DNA from: Kappaphycus alvarezii
Lineage: Eukaryota; Rhodophyta; Florideophyceae; Gigartinales; Solieriaceae
Length of the DNA: 64,000 nt
Direction: 5' to 3'
Assembly (NCBI GenBank): GCA_002205965.3
Contig: NADL03000590.1
Location: 439,001 to 503,000, forward strand
Shown here: positions 45,234 through 56,913 of the stretch, one piece after another
How positions within the stretch are numbered: position 1 is the first letter of the stretch
Layout: every line of letters starts with the position of its first letter
Made by a program: the position numbers and the translations under genes
The notes under the pieces: generated by a model
Databases searched by the model: none
What the model was told of the DNA's origin: nothing
Seen by the model: the letters and a program-made list of their open reading frames with translations, nothing else

Positions 45234-46390
45234 CAATAGCGGTAAGTGCATGCGGTAAGATATTCAGGTAACATAAATGGGATTGAATAAAGCCGCGGTT
45301 CGATTGGTGCAAATGATCAGTTTGGATCTAATGAAATATCAGAAATGAGAGAGAAAAATATTCGACTGATCGTCTCTATTGTTCTATGGCTGATACTTAT
45401 GTATGATCCGTTACATAAAACCGCGGAAAAGGCTTATATAATTATAAAATTTATAATGAGTAAATTAGAGAGTTGCAAAAAGCATAAAATTCGAGTAAGA
45501 TTTTCATAGAGCAGCTGGGGAATTGAGAATGAAAGCGGAGTTTCAACCAAAGTGCGTACCAGAATAATTAGGTAATGAAGGTAAAAGATTTGAAACGATG
45601 GTAATGAAATGAACATTGTTATTATAGGGCATTGATGAGAGAAAAATGAAATACAGGAGTCCTAAAATCCGCAACATCATCAGCGAATTATATGGATACT
45701 TATTCCCAAGTCGCTTGTGTTGGCTAGAAATCCAAAATTTATAGTATAAAATCTGCTCTTGCTTCTATTTAACGTACCGAGTACTGTACTGAACTGTAAC
45801 ATTTCAAAATTTACGCGCACAGAGTTTCATATTTTTCAAACGCATAAATACCAGTAAGTCAATGTTTTCAGTTGCAATTGAAAATAGACGAGCTCTAATT
45901 ATTGTATTCACAATACTGAGTGGAGCTACTATTTCATTTTTCCGATTTTTGATATAATTTACTAAAAATAATGAAACTAGTAGAATTCTGGTTCTCCTGA
46001 GTCTGCAGATCCTGTTGAGACTTTTCGTTTATGCTTCGTTTGCCGTTACTCATCTAAACCATTCTATAAGTACAGTTTCCTGTAAACTGATGATAGTAAC
46101 GACCCAGTATGTCTATAGCGGCACCAATGCGTGTTAAAGACACACATGTAGAACAAGCAGTCACATATCGCCAATGGATGTGTGCGTTTTTCGTACATAT
46201 TAAGTAATCCTGACTATCTATCACTTCACTTCTCAATGGCCTATAGGAACAGCGATTGTGGCCACTCGAGTTGAATCAAAATGTAAACCATACGGATGCA
46301 AATGCATAAGCGTATAGTCCTAGATAATCATGTCTTCTATCATACTCGAATATCCTCAGCACTTGCCTTAATTAATGAGCGAGAACTAAC
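45234..46390. other. AT-rich non-coding stretch
   Basis: Clearly AT-richer than the gene island. No open frame of note, no recognised element. Confidence 0.5.
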
Positions 46391-46657
46391 TTGTATGGTG
46401 AAAGATACACAGAGAATGTGCAGAGCACAAGTACAGCATCATTGACACGCGCCCGGTACATGCGCGAGAGTCGCACAATTTTAAGAACGTTTTCCTATCT
46501 TAACTTCTCAGATATATGTGGTACGGTATATGTTGAATCATTTTCAGGGTACATATATTTTGTCTCGTTTATTGACGAATGCATTGGCTTGAGCATTATA
46601 CATGACGTCTGTATTTGTTTATTTGTAAGCTTCAAAGATAGATTAATTCTCAAATGA
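46391..46657 (+). pseudogene. Copia integrase fragment
   Basis: The block FSDICGTVYVESFSGYIYFV (46493-46558), continuing SFIDE, matches the start of the copia integrase core, whose usual form has H-SD-CGPM and FVSFIDD, with the first catalytic Asp in the SDICG motif. Nothing else of the element is clear in the surrounding AT-rich DNA. It belongs to a different copia lineage from E1 to E3. Confidence 0.65.
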
Positions 46658-49628
46658 TGGGCTGCGAAGATTTTATTGCTGTATCAATATTATTATGATG
46701 AAATTTTGGGGTTATAAAATATTTTATCAGAGATCTGCAAAAGTAATTTACTTGGTAAACATTAATTAGACGAAATTACCCTGAACTATACAAAAGGGCG
46801 CGAATTTAAGGGATTGGAAACCCTACTAATGTAAATGTTATCTTTAAATATCGGTATAAGTATAGAACTACGAATAAATAAGAACAAAATTTAATGCTAT
46901 TTATCTGCTATTGCATGAAAAATTTAAACGCTTGAATATAACTTATCAAAATATATTCGAAGTGAATTAATTAAAGTGCAATACATTCTCAGTCACTCAC
47001 CGTACCTTCTGAATTTGCTTAAAGTGTCGAAAACATTACTGAAATATCTTAGAGAATAACTCAAATGCAGTACACAGGAAGGGAGTTTCTTAATTCCATC
47101 TTCAGTATTGCCATGACGCCTTTTCTTGCTGTTCTATAATTAGTATTGTGATAGTCTGTATTTTTCTCATTTAGTATCTTAATTCCCGTGGAAGTGATCT
47201 TCTTTATGCAGGGCGCATTTTAGATGAATACAAAGAAGGTCCTCTCAAAAGCTGCATGGTCGACTCCGCTTTAGAATATTTGTTGCGAATAACTGTAGAA
47301 AGACTGACATTTTCTACAGCTTAAAATGCATTAACAGTGTTATTAAAACCCCCACGCACTAAAAAACTAGTCCTCATAATTGAATACTTTCTAAAGTCTG
47401 GCACGAGTTAAAAAAATTACTTACGAGGAATGAAATATATTTAGATGTACTATTTGGTCGTCAAACATGGGCCATTTACGCGAAAAGCCCTGTTGGAGAT
47501 TTTTAAATCCTAGATCAAATGACAATAAAGTCGCAAGCCTTAGTCATTTGAATTGATATTCGGTTTTAGGCTTTTCATCTTCATAACAGTGGAATAACTT
47601 ATATTTTGTATAATGTAGAGGAAATCTTGATCTGGAAGGCTAAAACTACCGAGCTAATTTGCAGGTTCATGCGGGTGTTCTCATTAAATCTTTGATGAAC
47701 GCTAGTATTTAATTCTACTCATGCTTTATTCTCAAAGAATCGAGTCGACTGATAAAATGGGAAAGAAAATACATTTTAATGAAAATGTTCCAGTATTAGT
47801 TCAAAATTTCAGTCAAACATTCACAACATCGCATTTATCTCTATGAAATCTCGTGTGAAATCTATTCCAGTGGTACAAACTACTCTTCATTAATACCTAC
47901 ACATAATAATATATGGAGCTGAAAGTCCACAGGTAGCTCATGAAGGGGTATGCGATCTGGATTGCATACAGGAAAAACTGGCAAAAAAGATATATAAAAA
48001 TGGATTGGAACTCGAAGAGCAGGCCACGCTTTCGGCATTGAATTAGCCTAAGAATACCAAAAAGTAACGGGGGGCTGGAAAGAAACGGAAAACTTGGAAC
48101 TGATAAGAAATTATACTTTTACTGAACCAAAAGGGATTCCACTAGATAGGATGTCAATATGATGAAAGAAATATATTAGTGGTGATTTCAAGTCAGCTGG
48201 TAGAAAATAAGACCCTTCACCAGGAACCGGGCGAGGTTATGGAACAGTCTATAGCGAAACAAGTTTGCGCTAGCAAATTGATTATTTCTAAAAAGAAGGG
48301 AACAGCTATTCATAAAAATATGTTTACTGGCTTATAACAAGGAGTCTAATCTGTGCTTTTAAATGGTGCCAGTAAGAAAGGCATCTGCCACGCTGGAACT
48401 CATACTAGACCGAGATTTCGTGATAATTTGTTGAGGAATGAAATCCTGGTTGAACGGGGAGTGCATTGCGGTGGCCCAGGAAGATCGAGAAATACTGTAG
48501 AAGTTTTTTAGTGGAAGCCACTTCACGTATGAAAGCAAAAGGAACTAACGTCCAGCTGCGAGTATCTAGACGAATCTGCGAAGTTAAGGGCCTGCTGAAG
48601 CCTGCGAGAGGGGGCATTCATGCTGTCCTCATTAGTGAGGCTAAAAGCAGCCTGCGGACCGGCGTCAGTGTGAGGAGAAAAGTAGGAGTATTGTAACGGG
48701 TGCATTGCGGAATGCAAAGGCAGGAGGAAGGGTAACTGAAAAGAGCATCGGAGTTATTTTTGATTGTTTGACCTGATGAGAATTGGTCATTTTTTCGCAG
48801 GGGAAATCTTTTTAAACGTTCAAAGCTCTGCACCATGCAGGCGGTGGGTTAGATTAGACTGAAAGAATTCTCCAGACAACGGCTGAACGATTCATCTACT
48901 GCAACAAAAAGAGGGGGAACAGAGGACAATTGCATAACCAAACATCATGACTTCGCCTTAATTAGATAAAATACCATGTACCGTACATAAGAGATGAATA
49001 CAGCTTGAAAAAATTCTAAGTGTGGCCGCTTACAGACAAAGATGAAAAAACAACGAAAAGTCCGGACGAACTTGGCGACGGACTGACAGGGCTGCACATT
49101 TCATATTCCTTCGAAAACTGTAACAAATTAGGTTGAAAAATGATTTGGTTCTTTAATTTTTGAAAGGTGTGGTTCGGCTATCCCCCAGTGTATGCTAGAC
49201 ATGCTCAGGATAACGGGTAATATGAGTCATGTGCCTAAATGGCTGGCGCGAAGCCTGTCCGCAGGCATGATGCATTGGCCATCACCGCTGCTGCCGCATG
49301 CCTTAGGTTGAAAAACGATAGGAAACAACGAACTCTGTAAATCCTGTTCGAGTGGAAGAGCCGTCTTTGCAAGCTTTTCCTAGGTCGCCTCACGAGCCCT
49401 GAGGGCGCGGGACGACGATCTACTCGAAATAGCGATCGAAAAGAGCCTTTGTGAGATATGAATTGCCATTTTCTGCTTTGATTCGGAATTTGAACCCGAT
49501 CGCCTATCAAGACTTTAGAAATGGCTTTGTGAAATTCCACGTAAATACTGTACCTTCCTCAAATAAAAAACTGCCAAATTTGACAAGTTTGATGCAGGGG
49601 AAAATAGGGTATGTATTTAATATGCTAT
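46658..49628. other. AT-rich region, probably ancient transposon debris
   Basis: About 3 kb without a recognisable gene. Short open frames at 48405-48696 and 49235-49672 have no domain. The frame at 49451-49672 runs into the LTR of E2, so whatever was there has been interrupted by that insertion. Confidence 0.4.
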
Positions 49629-49963
49629 TATCGCACAGGACAGCGCAGCAATTACAACTGTATACTGTATAGTGTACTACGCACTGTAAGAAGTAGCCGC
49701 ACGTCGATGCCACTGTAATGGCATCGACTCGTTGGGTGCGCGGGTATCTACCATTAGTAACGCCGTCGTCCGTCGTACCACCCCACACCCTACGATCATC
49801 ATCAAGAGAAGTTTCAGGTGCGTAGACAGTTGTCCGCTGTACTGCCGAGGCATCCGCCCGGGCCTTTCTCAGTAAAACCTTCCTTTATTTCAATACTGTA
49901 GCGATCCTATCTCCACGCCGATTGCTATCGTTTGGATCGCTAGCCGTGAAATCACGGATCTCA
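49629..49963 (+). repeat. 5' LTR of copia element E2
   Basis: Matches the split 3' LTR from 56596. The first base pair reads TA where the other copy has TG. The right end at CA (49962-49963) is inferred from the motif ATCCGGATT in the following leader, which also follows the E1 LTR; the last 70 bases cannot be checked because the window ends. Confidence 0.75.
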
Positions 49964-50061
49964 CGACAATCCGGATTAGAGGCTCGTCCTTTTGCGGCAA
50001 CATCCACCCGTAACCAATTTTATCTCCCCCTTTTCTATTCTACAAGCCTTTTGATCCGTTC

Positions 50062-51928
50062 TTGCTGAGATATCTACATCACACCGAGAACGATGGCCCT
50101 GACATCTATCGGGACATACTGTCCAAAAAACGCAAAATCATCCGTATGATCAGTGCCGCTAAATTCAAGAATGAGTACTTAAGCGATATTTTACAAGCCG
50201 CAAGGTCTACTTTCGAGTACTTCGCGCTCGAAAAAGAAGATAATGAAGAAGTTAACGTACCGTCTTCAGTTTGGGAAGCTACGCAAGACCAAGAAGTAGG
50301 TGACTTCCTTCGCGATTTGCTTCCGCCTCCGCATGCAATGTTCTGTGAAGACTTCTTTCAGTCTTCACTCTTTCCGTTTCGTGTGCTGATTCAAGTTGCC
50401 GAGTTTTTTTCATTCGGGAAGATACCTATGGACTTCATGGATGGATTGTACCTTACCAGCGCAGAAAAGAATGATAAGCGTATTTTCTTGTTAGCATGGT
50501 TATGCTACTTCATGGACTGCAAGGTTGAGTTCGCGCTTTCGGTGATTCGAAAGTACAAGGACTTCAACAACGCTCCTGTCCCTGCTATCGGCGTTATACG
50601 CACTGGAATCTATAGTCCGTCCGACCCGAACGGAAGCACAGTCCCGCCGGAACTAGTAACCAAAGAAGGCAGGAACAGTAGCTCTCCGAATCTACCAATT
50701 CAAGTGTCAGCGTCACCCGGGGCTTCACTCCCGACAGTCAGGCAAAAGACATCGTCAACTGGAGCACCGAAAGTTTCCCCACTAGATCCTCCCCAACCCG
50801 AAGTATCAGCGAGATATACAGACTCGCATGGCATAAGGGCAGTGAGGACGCACGGAAGGCCAATTATATCCAACAAATGTTCAAGGATATGAAGTTTTCA
50901 GGCGAAATATCACAGGATATTCACGAAGCACTTAAGCTGTACAACGTTGTATCGCGCCAATACAGCCTTTCTCCTATGCAGAGGGCTGACTTCTTCATTA
51001 ATTGCTTCGGCGGAGCAGCCCGAAAGTTCTTCTTTGACATTTGCAACGATTCAATGTCGTACGAAGAACTGGTCAACGTCATGCTCTCAGAGTATGTCAG
51101 CGATGCCCGACAGCTCCAAGTCAAAAAAAAACCCTGGAAACACTACACCTGCGCTCTTTCTTGCATGATAAGGGTTTGAGTGACGTCTCCCTTGGCTTAA
51201 AGACGCTCGTGGAACACATCAACGAGCTCGTTCCACCTTGCCCGCGAGACTTTCGCACCGACGCACATAAGATCAACTATCTCAGAAAAGCCGCGACTGA
51301 GTTACAACCGTGGTCTCGCATACCCATTCAGAGCATAACATCCCAAGGTTACTCCTACAATAAGCTCGTCACCACGTTGCACGAATCGATACAGAACTTG
51401 CGTCAACTTGACCTACTCACCGGAGCCCAGGACCAAGACTACGGCAGGCTCACTGGGATCGTAGCAGAACACAACGGGCAAGATACACAACTTACTCGAT
51501 ATGGCCGGAATCCACATCAAAATGCTCGATTAAACCAACGATCAACAAATCAAAACAACCGCAGAGGGCATATTCGCGATAAGAGTTACCATCAAAGGGC
51601 CCCGACCTAAGACAAGGTGCGATACGGAGAATGTTGGAAGTGTGGAGCGCCAGAATGGTCCCCCAAGCATCGATGTGGACCAGAGGCAGTCGCAGCATTC
51701 GCTCGAAACCGCTTGCAGAGGGGGGAGTCGGCGGTCCATATCCTAGCCGACTTCATCAAAGGTGAAGACGAACCACCCCAATCGGACTCAGAATATGATA
51801 ATGTTCACAGTGCAATGTTGCTTAACGAGCATACGGAACTTGCCACGCTCTATTCTTTACTTTCGGACGAAAAAGAAGACAACGATACCCACTTCACCTA
51901 CACGACAAAACTTTGTGGATTCGAGTGA
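50062..51928 (+). pseudogene. E2 Gag, nearly intact but frame-broken
   Basis: Frame 1 covers 50062-51179 and frame 2 continues to 51928; the change lies at a run of eight A near 51123-51131. A TAA at about 51607-51609 separates the zinc knuckle. The structural part includes FLRDLLPPPHAMFCEDFF and YNVVSRQYSLSPMQRADFF. The zinc knuckle CWKCGAPEWSPKHRC (about 51636-51680) has C-x2-C-x8-H-x-C spacing in place of the usual C-x2-C-x4-H-x4-C. No ATG fits the start of the open frame at 50062, so the true start is unclear. Confidence 0.75.
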
Positions 51929-53500
51929 AACCGTAGAAGCCGCAGATTGCGAAAGCATGACGCATCACGTCGCTGCTGCCATTCACCCAAACGCGCTAGC
52001 GCCATACTCGCGAAATGTTGCCTCAGAATACCTCTCTCCTTCGGTGGTTGCCGAACCCAGTGCTGACCAAGCGCAGAACTCCGCCAGCTCCGAAATACTT
52101 ATTACCGACACGTTCGTACGGGAGCTCAATGAGAAAGTCCGTAGAAGCCGCACACTAGGTTTCATCTGTGATATTGGTGCCCCAAAGTCAGTAGTTGGCC
52201 GCAAAGAGCTGAACCACATATTGACGGCTCTTGGGATCCACCGTAGAAAGATAGTGCCATCTCAGAACTCGTTTCGCTTCGCTGACGCTTCTTACAGCTC
52301 TCTTGGATGCACCTCCTTAACTCTCCAAACGCCACCGGGCATCCTTCGCGTCTTTGTGACTATGGAAATTGTGGATGCTGATATCCCTGCGCTTCTCTGG
52401 ATGGACGTAATGGACAGGGAATCACTGAACCCATGCACAGTCTCAAACCGCCTTTTTCATTGCATTCTGCATTCGCTAGGAGATAGCCAAGTAGTATGTG
52501 TGGATGAATGGTTCGTCCCGATGACGCGCGCCGCGAGTAACCACCTTTACGTTCCTTTCCATGCAAGCTATCGCATTCACTTCACAAGAACGCAGCTAGC
52601 TCGGCTTCATCGTCAATTCTTCCATCCCACTGCTAAGAAGTTATTCAATCTGATTGCCCGCTCTCGCCCGGAAGAAGCCACCCAGAAACGCTTAAGACCC
52701 TCGAAGATATCTCAAGGCGTTGCGATCCCTGCCAGCGGATCCAGCGCGCCCTTATTCGTTTTCGTGTATCCCTTGGAGCATAATAAGTTCTTTCTTTTTA
52801 ACGAGCGGATCTTCCTCGACATCATGTACATCGATGGAGCTCCAGTCCTCCATATCGTCGACAAAGGGACAAGGTTCAGCGCTGCACGCTTTCTCGATAA
52901 TGTGTCGACGGATCACATCTGGGCAAAGATTATCGAATGCTGGGCAACTATCTACACAGGTCTCCCGAACAAGATACTTACCGTCCGTGGCTCTGCCTTT
53001 GGGCAAAAGTTCATTCATCTCGCAAAATTAGCAGACGTAGACGTCGATCGTACTGGGATTGAAGCACACTCAAGTCTCGGTCTCGGAGAGCGATACCACG
53101 AACCACTACGCACACCGTTCCGCAAAATACTTTCGGCATACCCGACAGTCAATAAGTCTGTTGCCCTTGCTTGTTCTGTCAAGTCTATGAACGATACACT
53201 AGGTCCAGAAGACCTAGTCCCATCTGCTCTTATCTTCGGAGAATTTCCACGGATTCGAACTTCATCTGAACAGCACCATATCCATCCGACCACGGAAGAA
53301 AGAGCTGATATTACCGCGCTTGGGAGAAGCTAAATGGCTAAACACATGGCTATGCTACGCCTCCTTCATGCACTTAAGCATGTAGTTCCCCCAGCATGCG
53401 ACCGTGCGTATGAACCCGGAGAAAAAGTACTTGTCTGGCGCAAGAAAGTCATCGCAAATCGCATCGGCGAATGGCTAGGCCCTTTCCCTTTTGGGCAGCT
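51890..53500 (+). pseudogene. E2 protease and integrase
   Basis: Open in one frame from 51762 to 53333. The protease shows FICDIGAPKSVVG (52161-52199), with DIG in place of the usual D-S/T-G. The pre-integrase zinc-binding block is LARLHRQFFHPTAKKLFNLI near 52597. The integrase core has LDIMYI (first Asp, near 52818) and LGERYHEPLR (Glu, near 53083); the second Asp position reads TVRGS, so the triad is incomplete. PSALIFGEFPR near 53222 is the post-core block. The frame is +1 relative to Gag, which could reflect either frameshifting or one missing base. Confidence 0.85.
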
Positions 53501-55212
53501 TTGACCCCGGGAAGAAGCTTGTATTCGTCCGCGATACCGACGCAAGCCCTCCGAGGCCCTTCAACTTGGTACAAATGAAGCCCTATCTGAACCCTGAGAC
53601 ACTTGCGCACACCTTTCTCACCGAATTTGCTCATGGCTTCAGCAACTTTACGTCACCTTCGGAAGACACCATTCTCGCCGTCGAAATGCTAGACCCAGAC
53701 GACGACCGTACAATAGGAACCGAAATGTCAAAAGTCAAGAAGGAAGAAGTACGAGGCCTGCTTCAACGTGGTATCTTTAAGGTCTTCTTGCGTGACGAAG
53801 TGCCAGAGGATGCCAACGTGCTACCAGGACGCTTTGTACTTTCATTGAAATCGACGATGGACGACAAGGTTAAGTTCAAGGCCAGGTACGTCATCGGAGG
53901 CCATTGTGACAAAATTAAACATCTGTTAGTGCATTAGTCGACTACAATTCAACCACAATCGGTCCGTCTCCTTCTAGCCATGGCTGCAATTTTCGGCTTC
54001 GATGTGTGGACCGCTGATATCACCCAGGCATACTTGCAGTCCATCGAACCCCTCACCCGCGATATATATATCGGCAAACCTGCTCCCGAGTTTGAACTAG
54101 ATCCTGAACAATGCCTCAAGCTTTTGCGACCGCTATGCGGACTATGTGATGCCGGTGACCTCTGGAATGCCATAACTGACAAACAATACCGCGAAGACCT
54201 TTGGATGCGGCCGCTTTGCATCGACCCAGCCCTGTACTACACCCTCAACAACGGTATCTTGAATGGAATGAGCGACGCTTACGTTGACGACCTCATGTGC
54301 TGCGGATCTGAAGGCTTATGTTATTAATCCGATATTACTCGTCGCAAATTCGAGATGAAGCCTGACGAGTCATTACCAGCATAGTTTACGGGATTCATCG
54401 TCGGGAAGGAAGATGACGGCTCATTCTTCATTGACCAAAACAACTACCTTCGCAAGCTTGAGTGCCTCTCATTAGAAGCATCCTTCTCCGAATTTAGGTC
54501 AATGAAAATGAAACTGCGATGGCTTTCGAGCTCAAGGCCGGACTGCCTTTTTGAAATATAGCAGTTGGCTCAAGTAACAGAGGACAAGTACATCAAGGAG
54601 CGCGCTTCTATCATTCACCGACCTAACAAGGCCGTGAGATACGCTATTTACAATCGACTAAGGCTCCTTATCGGCAAACATGACCTCCTTACGCTTTGGA
54701 TCGTGGGCTTCTCGGACTCCTCCTTCGCAAACAACCGCGATTTTTCTTCCCAGCTTGGACACATTGTTTTTCTAGGCGACAACTCAAACTACGTAGTACG
54801 ATTGTCCTTCAAATCCTACAAGGCTCGCCGTGTCACCGGATCAGCTATGTCTGGTGAAGTCATCGCTTTCAGTGTTATGTTCGTCATGGCCGTAGCTATC
54901 GGTCAAGAACTTGAGGTCATCCTCAACAAACGCGTCCCCATTCACCTCCTAACTGATAGCAAGAGCTTGTTCGACGTTATTTCCAAAGGGTAGCGGACTT
55001 CCGAGAAACGGATGATGATCGATATCGCTGCTGCTCGAGAAGCTTTCCGCGACAACGTAATTTCCGATATTGGTTTCGTGCGTAGCCAAAAAAACATCGC
55101 TGACGGCTTAACGAAACCCATGTGTCAGTTAATGCTCCGTTACACTGTATTAACAGGGCAACTAGACGTTCAAATTGATCAATGGATCGTTCGCAGTCCA
55201 GACATCACCTGA
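53491..55212 (+). pseudogene. E2 reverse transcriptase and RNase H with in-frame stops
   Basis: RT: LLQRGIFKVFLRDEVPEDAN, DVWTADITQAYLQSIEPLTR, KLLRPLCGLCDAGD, and an intact YVDD box at 54280-54291. RNase H: Asp in VGFSDSSFA, Glu in SGEVIAF, Asp in LTDSKSLFD, then NIADGLTKPM and an end at DQWIVRSPDIT. In-frame stops occur near 53935, 54326, 54382, 54559 and 54991. Domains keep their catalytic residues, so decay is recent or partly due to sequence errors. Confidence 0.88.
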
Positions 55213-55214
55213 AT

Positions 55215-56300
55215 TTACTCCTGCACTAACTGGAACACTTCCGCTACCTCCAACTTTGGTGTGTCTGGCCCGCTGCACATCTCCATAGTCCTTGCCGTCA
55301 ACTGAATTGGGTACCTTTCCGCATTATCAAGTATAATACGGCGTCGCGCATCAATTGCAACGCAGTGGTCCACCCTTGGTAAATCGCGCGCCACCTGCGT
55401 TAATCGTACAAGCCAAATGCCGCGCTGGTACCCCACAATCATCGCAAAAGCTGTCCTTCCACGGTTTTCAGCATTCTACGCCTCCTTGCATACAACTCCT
55501 TCTTGTCATACGGTTTACGCAAATTCAACCCCCGCTTGACAGTTTGAAGTACTCCCGTTAAAAGCCCAAGCTTCCGAAAGTGCGCATCAGCTCTACTTAC
55601 GTAGTCACGAACCCTAAAGCCAAGCACAAAACCGCCTAAACAGCTTGCCGCGCTTACTGCAGACGCTGGTACGCAATCAAGACTACCTAACACGCCGACG
55701 AGCAGGAATCTCAATTCTCGGTTGAAATAAGGATCCAGCTCGAGTTTACCATCTCGTGCGCCGGGCCCAAACGTCACTACTGCAACTTCCGGATTGAGAA
55801 GACAGAAGTTCTTCACGAATGCCAATGCAAGCCGCTCATATTGCTTCATATCACTTGCTTGCGCCCTTGTAGGTTGATACGGCGGGACTACGCATTGTCG
55901 AGGCATTTTTTTGCCGCTCGGCATCGCAATCGACTGCGTTTTGAAAGCAATGAGATCTGGATGAGCATGTCTGCGGAGACATCGAAGATTCTACGATCAC
56001 AAAATAGCCAAACTTGTCCAACGCATTTGACATCGTCTCATACCACTTTCCCTTTTCGAATACTTTCCCACCAACATCCACCCCGCTGCCGTACAGCACT
56101 GCATCGATGCTGTACTGCTTATTGTCAACCACGGCGGTCTGATTTGCCGATGCAGTAGCAGTGGAACCCCGCCCTCCTTGAACAACCGCAGACCCTCCCC
56201 CATCGCTGCTGTGTGTCTCACGCTTCTTCGCTTTAACCTTCCTCCAAAATTCTTCCACATCGCTTGACTCTTCTCCGAATATATCCTCATATGCCTGCAA
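55215..56300 (-). CDS. Antisense accessory ORF of copia E2, possible papain-fold cysteine peptidase
   Basis: Minus strand, immediately downstream of RNase H (3 bases from its stop), about 360 codons in three frame segments (55851-56300, 55439-55924, 55215-55442). The joins lie within the 55850-55980 overlap, which includes an A7/T7 run near 55908, and near 55440. Homologous to 8541-9383 of E1. An N-terminal Ser/Lys-rich part precedes GGKVFEKGKWYE. LDCVPASAVSAASCLGG has its Cys codon at about 55673-55675, and GIWLVRL then DHCVAIDARRR has its His near 55365. These are candidate catalytic residues of a cysteine peptidase; the family is not certain. It ends EVAEVFQLVQE. Conservation between two diverged elements argues that the antisense reading is a real gene. 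Confidence 0.65.
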
Positions 56301-56595
56301 CAGCTCCCTTTATTCAGCCGTCAGCACTTCTCGTGATCTCTTCATTCTCGTTAAGGGATTGGAACGCTCCTTGGTCAACCCCTGTGTAGGCTAGATCAGC
56401 AAACATGGGGAAGAAGGGGATGGGACAAACGCCAACACAACCGAGGATTTATTCTACCGTTTCTGCCGATGGCGCCCTGAGAGTTCCGCCGCATCCCCAA
56501 ATACCGACAATTCGTATTTTGGCCCAGAAAATTTTACTTACTATAAGTTCATTTGGCGCCCATTACCGCACACCACGTTGTACCACTGGGAGGAT

Positions 56596-56610
56596 TGTCG
56601 CACAGGACAG
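56596..56610 (+). repeat. First 15 bases of the E2 3' LTR
   Basis: TGTCGCACAGGACAG corresponds to 49629-49643. It follows a purine-rich stretch (GGGAGGAT) that may be the polypurine tract. It is interrupted here by E3. Confidence 0.85.
56606..56610. repeat. Target site duplication GACAG, left copy, of E3
   Basis: Identical to 63730-63734. The unoccupied site is seen once in the 5' LTR of E2 (49639-49643). Confidence 0.95.
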
Positions 56611-56896
56611 TGTGATCGTACTGCATTGTTCGCGTACAGGCCTTCGACCGACCTGTTGTGTCGGTGAGCGCGCTTTCCGTCGACGGAACAACGCGGGCGA
56701 GACGGTTCAACGAACAACACACGACGAAGACGAGAAGGGCGTGAGCCCCCCTACTCGCCACGCCCGTCGTCTGTATTTATTGGAGACATCGACGTTCGGA
56801 GCAACGAGCACTGTAGGGCGTAAAAATAATGGTAAAAGACTAAACCTAAAAAACAAGCCGATTGAATTAACAATGCTCTCTTCCCGTCGATTCACA
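56611..56896 (-). repeat. 3' LTR of E3
   Basis: Near-identical to 63445-63729. On the minus strand it is preceded by a purine-rich tract (AAAGAGAAAAATGCGGGAG), the likely polypurine tract. Confidence 0.95.
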
Positions 56897-56913
56897 CTCC
56901 CGCATTTTTCTCT

